From JAVBRD01 sp031548365 (GTDB lineage Bacteria > Bacillota > Clostridia > Christensenellales > UBA1750), in the NCBI GenBank assembly GCA_031548365.1, contig JAVBRD010000031.1:1-64000 (forward strand): DNA of 64,000 nt, given 5' to 3'. Shown piece after piece: positions 24,816 to 31,827 of this stretch. Position 1 is the stretch's first letter, and each line of letters begins with the position of its first letter. The notes beneath the pieces are model-generated. The model saw nothing but the letters and a program-made list of their open reading frames with translations. It made no database searches and had not been told where the DNA came from. A program made the translations under genes and the position numbers.

Positions 24816-26147
24816 TCAGGGCTGTAAACGCAGCGTATCACGCGGGAAAAGCGTGGCAAACCGCACGTTTTTGAGGCCTGCCAGCATCATGGTCAGCCGT
24901 TCAAGCCCCATGCCGAACCCACCGTGGGGGGGCATGCCGTGCTTGTGGATCATCAAAAAATGTTCGAAAAGGGCGGGGTTCATGCCGCGCGCGCGCATTT
25001 TTTTGACCTGTTCGTCATGATCATGGATGCGCTGTCCCCCGGTCGCGACCTCGACACCGCGGAACAAAAGGTCAAAACTGAGCGTGATGGAGGGGTCCGT
25101 GGGATCATCCATCGCGTAAAACGGACGCTTAGCCGAGGGGTAGTGAGTCACAAACACGAACGCGCTGCCAGTTTCTTCCTCGAAATGGCGGCCGATGAGC
25201 TGTTCCTCCTCGGGCTCAAGGTCGTTTGCGTCGGCGATGGGACGGCTATGCTTTGTTGAGATCAAGCGTTTGGCATCGTGGAACGCAATGGCCGGGATGG
25301 CATCGGCCACGGGCGGCGTCACGCCAAGAAGGGAAAGCTCGGGCGCGTACATCCGCGCGAGGCGCGACATCGCGAAGGAAAGCATGGCCGTGAGGGTCTG
25401 CATCAAGTCCTCATACCCTTGGATGAAGCCCATTTCGATGTCAAGCCCGGTGAACTCGCTCAGGTGCCGCGAAGTGTCGTGCGACTCCGCGCGGAAAACA
25501 GGTCCGATCTCATACACGCGCTCAAAAACGCCCACCATCATTTGCTTGTAGAGCTGCGGGCTCTGTGCGAGGTATGCGCGCTGGCCGAAATAGTCGAGCG
25601 CGAAAAGGTTTGCGCCGCCCTCGGCGGAAGCGCTCACGATTTTTGGTGTGTGGATTTCCGTGAAGTCGTTCTCCCGCATGAAGTCCGAAAAACCATGCGC
25701 GAGCCCCTCCTGGAGTTTGAAAACCGCACGCTCCTTGATGTGGCGGAGCGTGAGCGGACGCAGCTGGAAGCGATTGTCAAAGGTGACAAGCAGCTCCTTT
25801 CCGCTCAGGACGACGGGCGGTTCGCATGCTGGCATGCTCAACACCTCGGCGCGCGTGGCGCGGACCTCATAGCCGGAGGACGAGCGGGCGTCGGCCACGA
25901 CGTCGCCGCTCAAGCGGACGCACGCGCCTTCGGGGAGATCGTCAAGCGCGAAAACCGACCATTCGGGCGAGTGCACACACTGAATGATGGAACGCGCGGT
26001 GCGCAGAAGGATGAACGCGAAGCCGCTCATGCGGCGCAGCTTGTGCACATAGCCGTGAAGCTTCACGCTTTCGCCAATGCGAGCGGAGAGGAGAGGCACG
26101 CAGGCTTCGGGCTCGTGAGAGGTGATCAGTGATTGTATGATTGACAT
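24816..26147 (-). CDS. aspS: Aspartyl-tRNA synthetase, archaeal-type (AspS2)
   Basis: A 443-residue class IIb synthetase. It has an N-terminal OB-fold anticodon domain (about 25-115), the class II core with motif 2 around VFRAESHDTSRHLSEFTGLD, and motif 3 GGFGMGLERLTM. It lacks the roughly 100-residue GAD insertion of the bacterial AspRS, so it is the short archaeal/eukaryotic type. An AsnRS gene is also present in the window, so Asn-tRNA can be made directly. The start MSIIQS has AAAGGAATGG. A longer in-frame extension to a GTG at 26219 exists but is poorly supported. A leader with a terminator and two small ORFs precedes it. Confidence 0.93.
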   Translation of the reverse strand: MSIIQSLITSHEPEACVPLLSARIGESVKLHGYVHKLRRMSGFAFILLRTARSIIQCVHSPEWSVFALDDLPEGACVRLSGDVVADARSSSGYEVRATRAEVLSMPACEPPVVLSGKELLVTFDNRFQLRPLTLRHIKERAVFKLQEGLAHGFSDFMRENDFTEIHTPKIVSASAEGGANLFALDYFGQRAYLAQSPQLYKQMMVGVFERVYEIGPVFRAESHDTSRHLSEFTGLDIEMGFIQGYEDLMQTLTAMLSFAMSRLARMYAPELSLLGVTPPVADAIPAIAFHDAKRLISTKHSRPIADANDLEPEEEQLIGRHFEEETGSAFVFVTHYPSAKRPFYAMDDPTDPSITLSFDLLFRGVEVATGGQRIHDHDEQVKKMRARGMNPALFEHFLMIHKHGMPPHGGFGMGLERLTMMLAGLKNVRFATLFPRDTLRLQP

Positions 26148-26211
26148 CCATTCCTTTCTCAACGGTATCGACGCGCGACATATCCGTACGGACATTGTCA
26201 ATATGCCGCAT
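25942..26211 (-). CDS. Asp-rich small ORF overlapping the aspS start (possible second leader ORF)
   Basis: The ATG at 26209-26211 has an excellent AAAGGAGGTGGTCCC ribosome site, stronger than that of aspS. The first 30 residues read MRHIDNVRTDMSRVDTVEKG and onward, with Asp at positions 5, 10, 15, 22 and 29 and two Asn. The frame then runs 64 bases to the aspS ATG and continues out of frame inside aspS for a total of 89 residues, the later part being Arg/His/Ser-rich as expected of a shadow frame. Its start resembles the upstream leader peptide (MR-x-I-N/D, then an Asp-Met pair). It may tune aspS initiation by ribosome passage or stalling; protein function is doubtful. Confidence 0.45.
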   Translation of the reverse strand: MRHIDNVRTDMSRVDTVEKGMDVNHTITDHLSRARSLRASPLRSHWRKREASRLCAQAAPHERLRVHPSAHRAFHHSVCALARMVGFRA

Positions 26212-26243
26212 GGGACCACCTCCTTTCATAAAATCAGGTAAAG

Positions 26244-26268
26244 AAAAACCGCGGCAAACCTGCCGCGG
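26244..26268 (-). terminator. Terminator in the aspS leader (attenuator)
   Basis: On the minus strand CCGCGGCA, a 4-base loop and TGCCGCGG are followed by TTTTTCTTT. It lies between the leader ORF and aspS, about 100 bases before the aspS start, so transcripts must read through it to express aspS. Confidence 0.85.
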
Positions 26269-26283
26269 CGATGAGGCCAAGCA

Positions 26284-26309
26284 GGCGCAAGCGGTCAAGC
26301 GCTTGCGCC
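26284..26309 (-). promoter_or_regulatory. Competing hairpin in the aspS leader
   Basis: GGCGCAAGCG and CGCTTGCGCC form a perfect 10-bp stem with a 6-base loop. The 5' arm includes GCAAGCGC, which can alternatively pair over 8 bp with GCGCTTGC at 26328-26335, a segment inside the last codons of the leader ORF. Mutually exclusive pairings of this kind are the hallmark of ribosome-mediated attenuation. Confidence 0.6.
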
Positions 26310-26319
26310 CGTGTTATAT

Positions 26320-26367
26320 TCACGGATGCAAGCGCGGTCGATCCATATCTCGGTTGATGACACGCAT
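26320..26367 (-). CDS. Putative 15-residue aspS leader peptide
   Basis: The ORF encodes MRVINRDMDRPRLHP. It starts at the ATG 26365-26367, about 9 bases after AAAGGA; an in-frame ATG two codons earlier sits too close to that site. It contains one Asn (AAC) and two Asp (GAT) codons in a five-codon span, followed by a segment able to pair with the next hairpin. It begins about 20 bases after the predicted transcription start. By analogy with amino-acid operon leaders, ribosome pausing at Asp codons when charged Asp-tRNA is low would alter folding and allow aspS transcription. This is inference; the Asp content is modest. Confidence 0.55.
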   Translation of the reverse strand: MRVINRDMDRPRLHP

Positions 26368-26393
26368 GCGCATCTTCCTTTCTGATTTGTGTG

Positions 26394-26422
26394 AGTATAT
26401 CAGAGGAAATCCGTGCTGTCAA
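26394..26422 (-). promoter_or_regulatory. Strong sigma-A promoter of the aspS leader
   Basis: On the minus strand a consensus TTGACA (26417-26422), 17 bases, and TATACT (26394-26399). The -35 overlaps the stop codon of the upstream membrane-protein gene. Transcription should start near 26387. Confidence 0.8.
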
Positions 26423-26877
26423 TTGATCAGCACGGTCACATACGCGGCTGCCGTAAGCGCTGCGCAAAAGGCCACGCGGGGGAGCCAGATGAGCGGGAGC
26501 CAGCGTGTTACGCGCCAGAGCGCGCGGGTGAGCGCCGCGCCGAGTACCAGTTGGGTACAAGAGGCGATGAATGCGGCGAACGGGAACGCGATGGTGAATA
26601 ATGCAAGCGCGAAAAGTGTGTCGCACGCTGCATGGGCGAGGAAGAGAAGCAAAGCTTTTCGGTCGCCCGAGGGGCGAGGAAACACGATTCCTGTCGCGGT
26701 GAGCGAGAGCAGCGAGAACCCGCATGAGACGATTGAGGCGAGTAATGGGACGGGAGGGAGCGCGAGTAAGTCGAAGCGGTCAGAACGAAGCAAATACAGC
26801 GCTGCGGTCGACAGTCCGCACAACAGCGCTAAACCCACTGAGTGGAGCACCTTCTTAACCTGTGGCCGCACATCCAT
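26419..26877 (-). CDS. Small polytopic membrane protein, TspO-like layout
   Basis: A protein of about 152 residues with five hydrophobic segments (about 13-32, 40-62, 74-96, 97-119, 126-150). The spacing, the LFLAHAACDTLFALALF block and the final helix ending in LIN recall TspO/MBR sensory proteins, but it is not tryptophan-rich, so the assignment is weak. An alternative GTG start lies one codon earlier, with CTCGAGG just before it. It follows the rluD gene by 27 bases, so it is probably at the end of that operon. Its stop codon lies in the -35 box of the aspS promoter. Confidence 0.6.
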   Translation of the reverse strand: MDVRPQVKKVLHSVGLALLCGLSTAALYLLRSDRFDLLALPPVPLLASIVSCGFSLLSLTATGIVFPRPSGDRKALLLFLAHAACDTLFALALFTIAFPFAAFIASCTQLVLGAALTRALWRVTRWLPLIWLPRVAFCAALTAAAYVTVLIN

Positions 26878-26904
26878 CACCTCGAGAATGCATATGCGGA
26901 CCCC

Positions 26905-27813
26905 TTACGTCTTAAGCCTCGCCATCTCTCGGATCATCCGCTCAGGGAGTGGTGCGGTCAGTTCGATCCACTCGCCGGTTCGGGGGTGATGAAAGCCGAT
27001 GGTGTGCGCGTGCAGGAGCTGTCCTTGGGTCATTTTGCGGTCAGAAGCCCAGCCATAGACGGCGTCTCCGATCACGGGATGTCCGAGGTGCGCCATGTGC
27101 ACGCGGATTTGGTGCGTTCGTCCCGTATGGAGTGTGCACTCAACAAGGCTTGCGGTTTTTCCACGCTCAATCACGCGATAATCCGTGACCGCGCGCCGCC
27201 CGCCTTTCACGATAGCCATGCGCTTTCGTTCGACTGGATGGCGCGCGATGGGCAGATCGACCGTACCCACGTCTTCTTTGGGCGCACCATGCACGATGGC
27301 GATGTACACGCGCTTGACGTTGTGCTCCTTGAAATCTGCCGCGAGTTTTTGATGCGCGAAGTCGTTCTTGGCGATGATGAGCGTACCGCTTGTGTCCTTG
27401 TCCAGCCTGTGGACGATGCCCGGACGCTCCTCGCCGCCGATCCCGGACAAGTCGGCGCAGTGCGCGAGCAGAGCATGCACAAGCGTACCCGTGTCGTGTC
27501 CTGCGGAAGGGTGAACGACGACGCCTGCGGGCTTGTTCAGCACAAGCACGTCGGTATCCTCGTATAAGACATCGACGGGAACGTCTTCGGGCGTGAGCGC
27601 GGCGGGTTTGAGCGGGGGGATATTCACGCGCACGAGCTGCCCCGCGCGCAGCTTTTGCCCCGCCTTAGCGAGCGGGCGGCCATCAACCGTCACGCGTTCG
27701 TCTTCGATCAACGACGCCGCGCGTGAGCGGGTCACGGAAGCGATCTGTGCCGCGTAGACGTCCGCGCGCACACCTTCTAGCTCGTCGGGGACGATGCTTT
27801 CATGGTGCGTCAT
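26905..27813 (-). CDS. rluD: RluD/RluC-family 23S rRNA pseudouridine synthase
   Basis: A 302-residue enzyme with an N-terminal S4 RNA-binding domain (SRAASLIEDERVTVDGRPLAKAGQKL), a catalytic domain with the HRLDKDTSGTLIIAK motif whose Asp attacks uridine, and LHTGRTHQIRVHMAHLGHPVIGD. It converts specific 23S rRNA uridines to pseudouridine; the gene is YlyB in Bacillus. The ATG at 27811-27813 overlaps lspA by 14 bases and gives the family length; an upstream ATG at 27858 is possible. The lspA-rluD order is standard in Firmicutes. Confidence 0.93.
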   Translation of the reverse strand: MTHHESIVPDELEGVRADVYAAQIASVTRSRAASLIEDERVTVDGRPLAKAGQKLRAGQLVRVNIPPLKPAALTPEDVPVDVLYEDTDVLVLNKPAGVVVHPSAGHDTGTLVHALLAHCADLSGIGGEERPGIVHRLDKDTSGTLIIAKNDFAHQKLAADFKEHNVKRVYIAIVHGAPKEDVGTVDLPIARHPVERKRMAIVKGGRRAVTDYRVIERGKTASLVECTLHTGRTHQIRVHMAHLGHPVIGDAVYGWASDRKMTQGQLLHAHTIGFHHPRTGEWIELTAPLPERMIREMARLKT

Positions 27814-28294
27814 GGCTTTGGCCGTCCGGCGCGGAGGCTTTTCTCTTTGCGGCGACATCCTCAAACAGCAGGTACGCCGCGAACAAAATGACGCCGCATA
27901 CCGCGCAAATATCGGCGACGTTGAAAACCGCGAAATTGATCAGCCGGAAATCAAAGAAATCCACGACATAGCCTTGTGACGCGCGGTCGATTAGGTTGCC
28001 AAGGCCGCCGCCCAGGATCAGCCCAAGGGACGCGAGATAAAACGGCGAGCCCGTTTTTCGCTTCCTGATGATCTCCCAGATCACGGCGCACATCGCGATG
28101 CCGGTCACAATGAGCAGAAACATGCGCTGCCCTTCCAGCACACCGAACGCCGCACCGCGATTCTCGACATATGTCAAGTGAAAAACGCGTTCGATGAGCG
28201 GTATGGAGCCGCTTGGGGCAAGCTCGGAGACGGCCCATGCCTTGGTGATCCGGTCCAAAACCAGCCCGGCGGCTGCAAACAGAAAAGCCAGCAT
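27800..28294 (-). CDS. lspA: Lipoprotein signal peptidase II
   Basis: A 164-residue membrane aspartyl protease with four helices. Conserved blocks are LDRITKAWAV, VENRGAAFGVLEG, the first catalytic Asp in GGGLGNLIDRASQGYVVDFFDF and the second in FAVFNVADICAVCGV. It cleaves signal peptides of diacylated prolipoproteins such as the three lipoproteins encoded in this window. The ATG at 28292-28294 is preceded by GGAGGAACAACGC; the TTG further upstream is part of that site. It is followed by an overlapping rluD. Confidence 0.96.
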   Translation of the reverse strand: MLAFLFAAAGLVLDRITKAWAVSELAPSGSIPLIERVFHLTYVENRGAAFGVLEGQRMFLLIVTGIAMCAVIWEIIRKRKTGSPFYLASLGLILGGGLGNLIDRASQGYVVDFFDFRLINFAVFNVADICAVCGVILFAAYLLFEDVAAKRKASAPDGQSHDAP

Positions 28295-28336
28295 GCGTTG
28301 TTCCTCCAAAAACTTCGCCGCCGAAAACCGGCGGCG

Positions 28337-28606
28337 TCACAGTTTTTCCTGCACCATGCGGATGATATCGGCGACAAAACCGGTCATGCCATCCACAGTT
28401 AATCGCTGTAAAAACGCGATCACAATCGCGCCCAAGATGGTGAACCCGATCGCCATGCCGAAGCCGCGAGCGACACCGGCCATAAAGTTGACGATCAAGA
28501 CACGCCGCTTGTTTCTGAGATAGGAGATGTACTCGTCCAGCCCCAGGCGCTCCATTTCGTCTGCTATTCGTTCAAGACGCTCAAGCGCGTCGTCCTTCAG
28601 CGCCAA
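28337..28606 (-). CDS. Small membrane protein, DUF5665-like
   Basis: An 89-residue protein with an acidic-basic amphipathic start (DDALERLERIADEMERLGLDEYISYL), a conserved RNKRRVLIVNFMAGVARGFGMAIG entering a membrane helix at about 43-70, and a short tail. This matches the DUF5665 pattern of Firmicutes, whose function is unknown. I chose the TTG start at 28604-28606 because GGAGGGAATGCC stands before it; a longer GTG-started frame has no site. It sits between divIVA and lspA in a division/envelope cluster. Confidence 0.7.
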   Translation of the reverse strand: MALKDDALERLERIADEMERLGLDEYISYLRNKRRVLIVNFMAGVARGFGMAIGFTILGAIVIAFLQRLTVDGMTGFVADIIRMVQEKL

Positions 28607-28662
28607 GGCATTCCCTCCGCGGAAATCATCTTCGTCCGCACAAAGTATGCCCACGAAACATT

Positions 28663-29268
28663 TTACAGCATACCCATGAGTTTGCTCACCTGCGCGCGCA
28701 AGTCCTCACGCGCTTTGGCGATATCGGCGTGGACAGCGTCGCGTTCGGCGCGCGCGGATGCGACCTCAGTGTTCGCTCCGGCGATGATGCTCTCCCGCTC
28801 TTCGTTTGCGGCCTGAAGCATAGCGTCACACTGCGTTTTCGCGGCGGCTATGCTCGCCTCGTTTTCCCTGGCGATCGCTTCAGATTCAGCGCTCAGTCGA
28901 TCCCGCTCCGCGCACGCGTCGGCGAGCAGCCTCTCGCGCTCGGCGTTGATTCCGGAAAGCTCATCCTGAGCGCGCTTCGAAGCGTCCGCGATGATCTCAT
29001 CCGCTTTGCGGTTTGCGCTCGCGATGCTCTCGTCTATGCTCATTTGCGCGGTGTTCAGCATCTCGCGAAGCGCGGGTTCTAGCTTGGCGAGACGTTCGAC
29101 TTCTTTTTCAAGCTCTGCGACTTTGGCGGCCATCTCATCTTTTTCTTTATCGCGCAAGCTGATGTCCAACGATAGTTTATCAAGGAACTCATCGACCTCA
29201 ATCTCGCTGTAGCCGCGAATCTTTTTGCCGAACACTTTTTTGTTGATGTCGTCGACAGTGAAACGCAT
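28663..29268 (-). CDS. divIVA: DivIVA-family septum/pole protein
   Basis: A 201-residue protein with the N-terminal membrane-curvature domain (FTVDDINKKVFGKKIRGYSEIEVDEFLDKL) and a long coiled coil from about 35 to 195 rich in Glu, Ala and Arg. DivIVA marks negatively curved membrane at septa and poles and recruits division and sporulation partners. The coiled coil is longer and more alanine-rich than in Bacillus. GGAGGAGTTAAC precedes the ATG, one base from the ylmH stop. Order with sepF, yggT and ylmH is conserved. Confidence 0.95.
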   Translation of the reverse strand: MRFTVDDINKKVFGKKIRGYSEIEVDEFLDKLSLDISLRDKEKDEMAAKVAELEKEVERLAKLEPALREMLNTAQMSIDESIASANRKADEIIADASKRAQDELSGINAERERLLADACAERDRLSAESEAIARENEASIAAAKTQCDAMLQAANEERESIIAGANTEVASARAERDAVHADIAKAREDLRAQVSKLMGML

Positions 29269-29269
29269 G

Positions 29270-30025
29270 TTAACTCCTCCGCTTCGATTTCCATACGGCT
29301 AATAAAAGAAAGTACCGTTCTTTCCGCGACTGTCCGCCGATCTCGCTGAGCCGGAAACGGCCCAGACCGCGCGCAGAGACGATGTCGTTTTCTTTGAGCG
29401 GCAGATCGCCGCGTAGCGTGGGTGTGTGGTTGACGCTCACCCGCGCAAGCTCGACCACCTCGCGCGCGTCCCCGCGGGAGAGCGAAAACGCCAGCGCCAG
29501 CACGGCGTCAAGTCGTACGGACGCGACGGTTCCCCGCACGGCCAAGGGCGGCTCGGGGTCGGGAAGGGGCGCATCCGGATTGACGCGAACGCTCACGGGC
29601 GCGCGCCCGCATGACATCAGGGTTTGGCAGATGAACCCCGAAACGGATCTAAGGACATACGCCACCGCGCACTTCTCACCCGCGTGGATGTCGCCCAGCG
29701 TGTCGCGCTCAAGTCCGAGCGCGAGCAGCGCGCCCATGATGTCGCGGTGCTGCGGCGCGGCGCTGTGCGCGCTCCACGTGATTTCCAAAGCGTCCACAGG
29801 GAAGTTCGCGCGTACGTCCTCGTCATCGCTTATGCAGGCGACAACGCGCTCACAATCCTCCGAACCGCCGTAAAAGACGATGCCAAGACCCGCGCGCTTT
29901 GCCTCAATTCTGTATTTTTCCGCGCTCGCGGGATCTAGAAAGGGCGTGAACGCCGACTTCCCCGCGGCACACGAACGCGCCAGATCGGCGAAGCGCCGGT
30001 CAGGCGAGGGTGAAGTAGACGGCAT
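29270..30025 (-). CDS. ylmH: YlmH-family S4-domain RNA-binding protein
   Basis: A 251-residue protein. The N-terminal region carries the YlmH fold (TPFLDPASAEKYRIEAKRAG, VFYGGSEDCERVVA), the centre has the ribosome-associated part (RDIMGALLALGLERDTLGDI), and an S4 domain ends it (RLDAVLALAFSLSRGDAREVVELARVSVN). Bacillus YlmH binds ribosomes and acts in rescue of nascent chains. The ATG overlaps yggT by 26 bases and has no obvious ribosome site, so translation probably depends on coupling. Confidence 0.93.
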   Translation of the reverse strand: MPSTSPSPDRRFADLARSCAAGKSAFTPFLDPASAEKYRIEAKRAGLGIVFYGGSEDCERVVACISDDEDVRANFPVDALEITWSAHSAAPQHRDIMGALLALGLERDTLGDIHAGEKCAVAYVLRSVSGFICQTLMSCGRAPVSVRVNPDAPLPDPEPPLAVRGTVASVRLDAVLALAFSLSRGDAREVVELARVSVNHTPTLRGDLPLKENDIVSARGLGRFRLSEIGGQSRKERYFLLLAVWKSKRRS

Positions 30026-30290
30026 ACATGATAACGTTGCTCAAGAGCTGTAGGCACACATACGCAAGTATCCCGCTGAAATCGAGCGGAATGTGTGTTT
30101 TTTGCATGATCCACATACCGAGCGGGCGAAATGGGGCGATAAGCGGCCCCGTCACGCGACCCAGCATCTGGCGGATTGGGTTGAACGGGGGCAGTATCCA
30201 CGAAAGGATAGCGTCAGCAATCAGGATGTATCCGAGGATGCGCAATAGAAGGGTGACCGCGTTGGCAAAAATCAGCACCGTTGAAAGCAT
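30000..30290 (-). CDS. ylmG: YggT-family membrane protein (YlmG)
   Basis: A 96-residue protein with two membrane helices (about 4-24 and 68-90) around the conserved loop YILIADAILSWILPPFNPIRQMLGRVTGPLIAPFR, reported here in pieces: ILSWILPP, NPIRQML and PLIAPFRP. YggT proteins affect osmotic tolerance and division/plastid partitioning in relatives, but the mechanism is unknown. AAGGCGGTTACAT precedes the ATG. It sits between sepF and ylmH as in other Firmicutes. Confidence 0.92.
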   Translation of the reverse strand: MLSTVLIFANAVTLLLRILGYILIADAILSWILPPFNPIRQMLGRVTGPLIAPFRPLGMWIMQKTHIPLDFSGILAYVCLQLLSNVIMYAVYFTLA

Positions 30291-30308
30291 ATGTAACCGC
30301 CTTGTCTG

Positions 30309-30932
30309 TTATTCGCCGCGCCTGAAGTAACGGCCCTGGCTGGCGGCGGCCGCCTGCGTGTTGACGGGTTGTGCGGGACTGTCGTCGTATTCGCCCTCGA
30401 CCTCCACGCCGTACGGGGCGACAAGGTATACGTTGGGTCCGCAGCAGCGGTGCGTCGCCTGGAGCGCGTACGCCGCGCCCCCGAGCACGTCAAGAACGCG
30501 GCGCGCGTCCACAGCGTTGAGCTTCTCGATGTTGACATTGGTCGTGATGCCGTCGAGCAGGTTGTCAATGACGGTGTTGACCTGCTGGAAGCTGTCGATG
30601 ACCACGATATCCTGTCGGTTTGCTGACACGGCGGTACGCCCCCTAACCTGCGAGGATGAAGATGACGACGAGTAGGACGGCGAAAACGCGGAGCTTGAGA
30701 CTGATGCGCGGCTGGACGTCGCGTTCGGGTAATTGATGATTTTTCCATTCGACGCGTGATCCGCTGTCGTCTGGTAGTCCTCTTCCGAGGACGCGGTGTA
30801 AGGGCGGCGCTGAACAGCAGGCGCGGGCGGCTCGTTGTACGCCGGAGTCTCTCGCTGCTCGAGAACCTCTTCTTCGCCGTCGTCACTGGAAAAACCGATG
30901 CCATTGAGAACGCGATTCCAAAAACTACTCAT
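30309..30932 (-). CDS. sepF: Cell division protein SepF
   Basis: A 207-residue protein with an N-terminal amphipathic membrane anchor (MSSFWNRVLNGIGF), a disordered Ser/Pro-rich linker with a run of serines at about 95-110, and the C-terminal SepF core (DIVVIDSFQQVNTVIDNLLDG, RRVLDVLGGAAYALQ, NVYLVAPYGVEV). SepF polymerises on the membrane and links FtsZ to the septum. The ATG at 30930-30932 has AAGGATGGTTGCG at good spacing; the ATG three codons earlier lies too close. The linker is longer than in Bacillus. Confidence 0.93.
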   Translation of the reverse strand: MSSFWNRVLNGIGFSSDDGEEEVLEQRETPAYNEPPAPAVQRRPYTASSEEDYQTTADHASNGKIINYPNATSSRASVSSSAFSPSYSSSSSSSQVRGRTAVSANRQDIVVIDSFQQVNTVIDNLLDGITTNVNIEKLNAVDARRVLDVLGGAAYALQATHRCCGPNVYLVAPYGVEVEGEYDDSPAQPVNTQAAAASQGRYFRRGE

Positions 30933-30996
30933 CGCAACCATCCTTCTGGTTTCTAATGCATCTCCGAACCGGATACAGGGAAGACCGTGCGTGCAG

Positions 30997-31674
30997 TTAC
31001 TGCCTGGGGCCGAACAGCCATGTACCCACGCGAATCATGTTCGATCCTTCCTCAAGCGCAACGGCGAAATCACCGCTCATGCCCATGGAGAGGTGCCGCA
31101 TGATGATGCCGGGCGGCGCGTCCGCAGCCAGCCGTTCAAAAAGTGCGCGCGCCTGACGGAAAACCGGCCTTGCGTCCTGCGGATCGGGGACGTACGGAGC
31201 GACAGTCATCAGTCCGAGAACCGAGATGCCGCGCATGCCGGATGCCAAGTCAAGAAACGCGGGAAGCGCTTCGGGTGTGATACCGCCTTTTTGGGGCTCA
31301 CTTGCGAGCGAAATTTCCACGAGCACGGGTATCGCCCTGCCGAGGGTTTCGCCCGCGCGGTTGAGCGCGGTTGCGAGGGAGGCGCGGTCGAGCGAGTGGA
31401 TCAGGTGCGCGTCGCGCGCGACGTCGAGCGCCTTGTTGCTTTGCAGCTGTCCGATAAAGTGCTTGCGAAACACCGGGGAGAGGTGTGGGCGTTTTTCAGC
31501 GAGCTCTTGAGCGCGGTTTTCCCCGATATCGAGGATCCCCGCGTCCGCGAGCAGGTTGATGTCGTCTGCGCCAATCGTTTTGGTTGCCGCGACCACCGTC
31601 ACGTTGCCGCTCGAGTGCCGGGAGATCACCGCCTTGAGGCGGGAGATTCGCTCATACAGGACATTCGCATCCAT
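30997..31674 (-). CDS. yggS: YggS-family PLP homeostasis protein
   Basis: A 225-residue single-domain fold III PLP-binding protein (PROSC/YlmE). The PLP lysine lies in VTVVAATKTIGADDI, with IGENRAQELAEKRP, HFIGQLQSNK and the C-terminal LSMGMSGDFAVALEEGSNMIRVG phosphate-binding block. It has no catalytic activity known and keeps free PLP and amino-acid pools balanced. GAGGTACTTTTC precedes the ATG. It heads the yggS-sepF-yggT-ylmH-divIVA run, 153 bases after the HlyD-like gene. Confidence 0.95.
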   Translation of the reverse strand: MDANVLYERISRLKAVISRHSSGNVTVVAATKTIGADDINLLADAGILDIGENRAQELAEKRPHLSPVFRKHFIGQLQSNKALDVARDAHLIHSLDRASLATALNRAGETLGRAIPVLVEISLASEPQKGGITPEALPAFLDLASGMRGISVLGLMTVAPYVPDPQDARPVFRQARALFERLAADAPPGIIMRHLSMGMSGDFAVALEEGSNMIRVGTWLFGPRQ

Positions 31675-31827
31675 GAAAAGTACCTCGCACAGCCAATTGT
31701 GCCCTTCGCGCCAGTGTTTAGCACAGCAAAACTTTGGTTATACGGCAAACGGGAAAACTGAAACGACGCTTTGCATCCGGGAGAAAACCACGAAGGAAGC
31801 CGGGTTTTGTGTACCTGAACACTGTGG

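Noticed and set aside
26148..26219. GTG-initiated extension of aspS
   Set aside because: The GTG falls within the ribosome site of the Asp-rich ORF and the extra 24 residues have no match to AspRS; MSIIQS has its own site.
26244..26400. T-box riboswitch before aspS
   Set aside because: The terminator and synthetase gene fit, but no AGGGTGGNACCGCG antiterminator core or specifier loop precedes the terminator. AGGTGGTCCC after the terminator is the ribosome site of the second small ORF.
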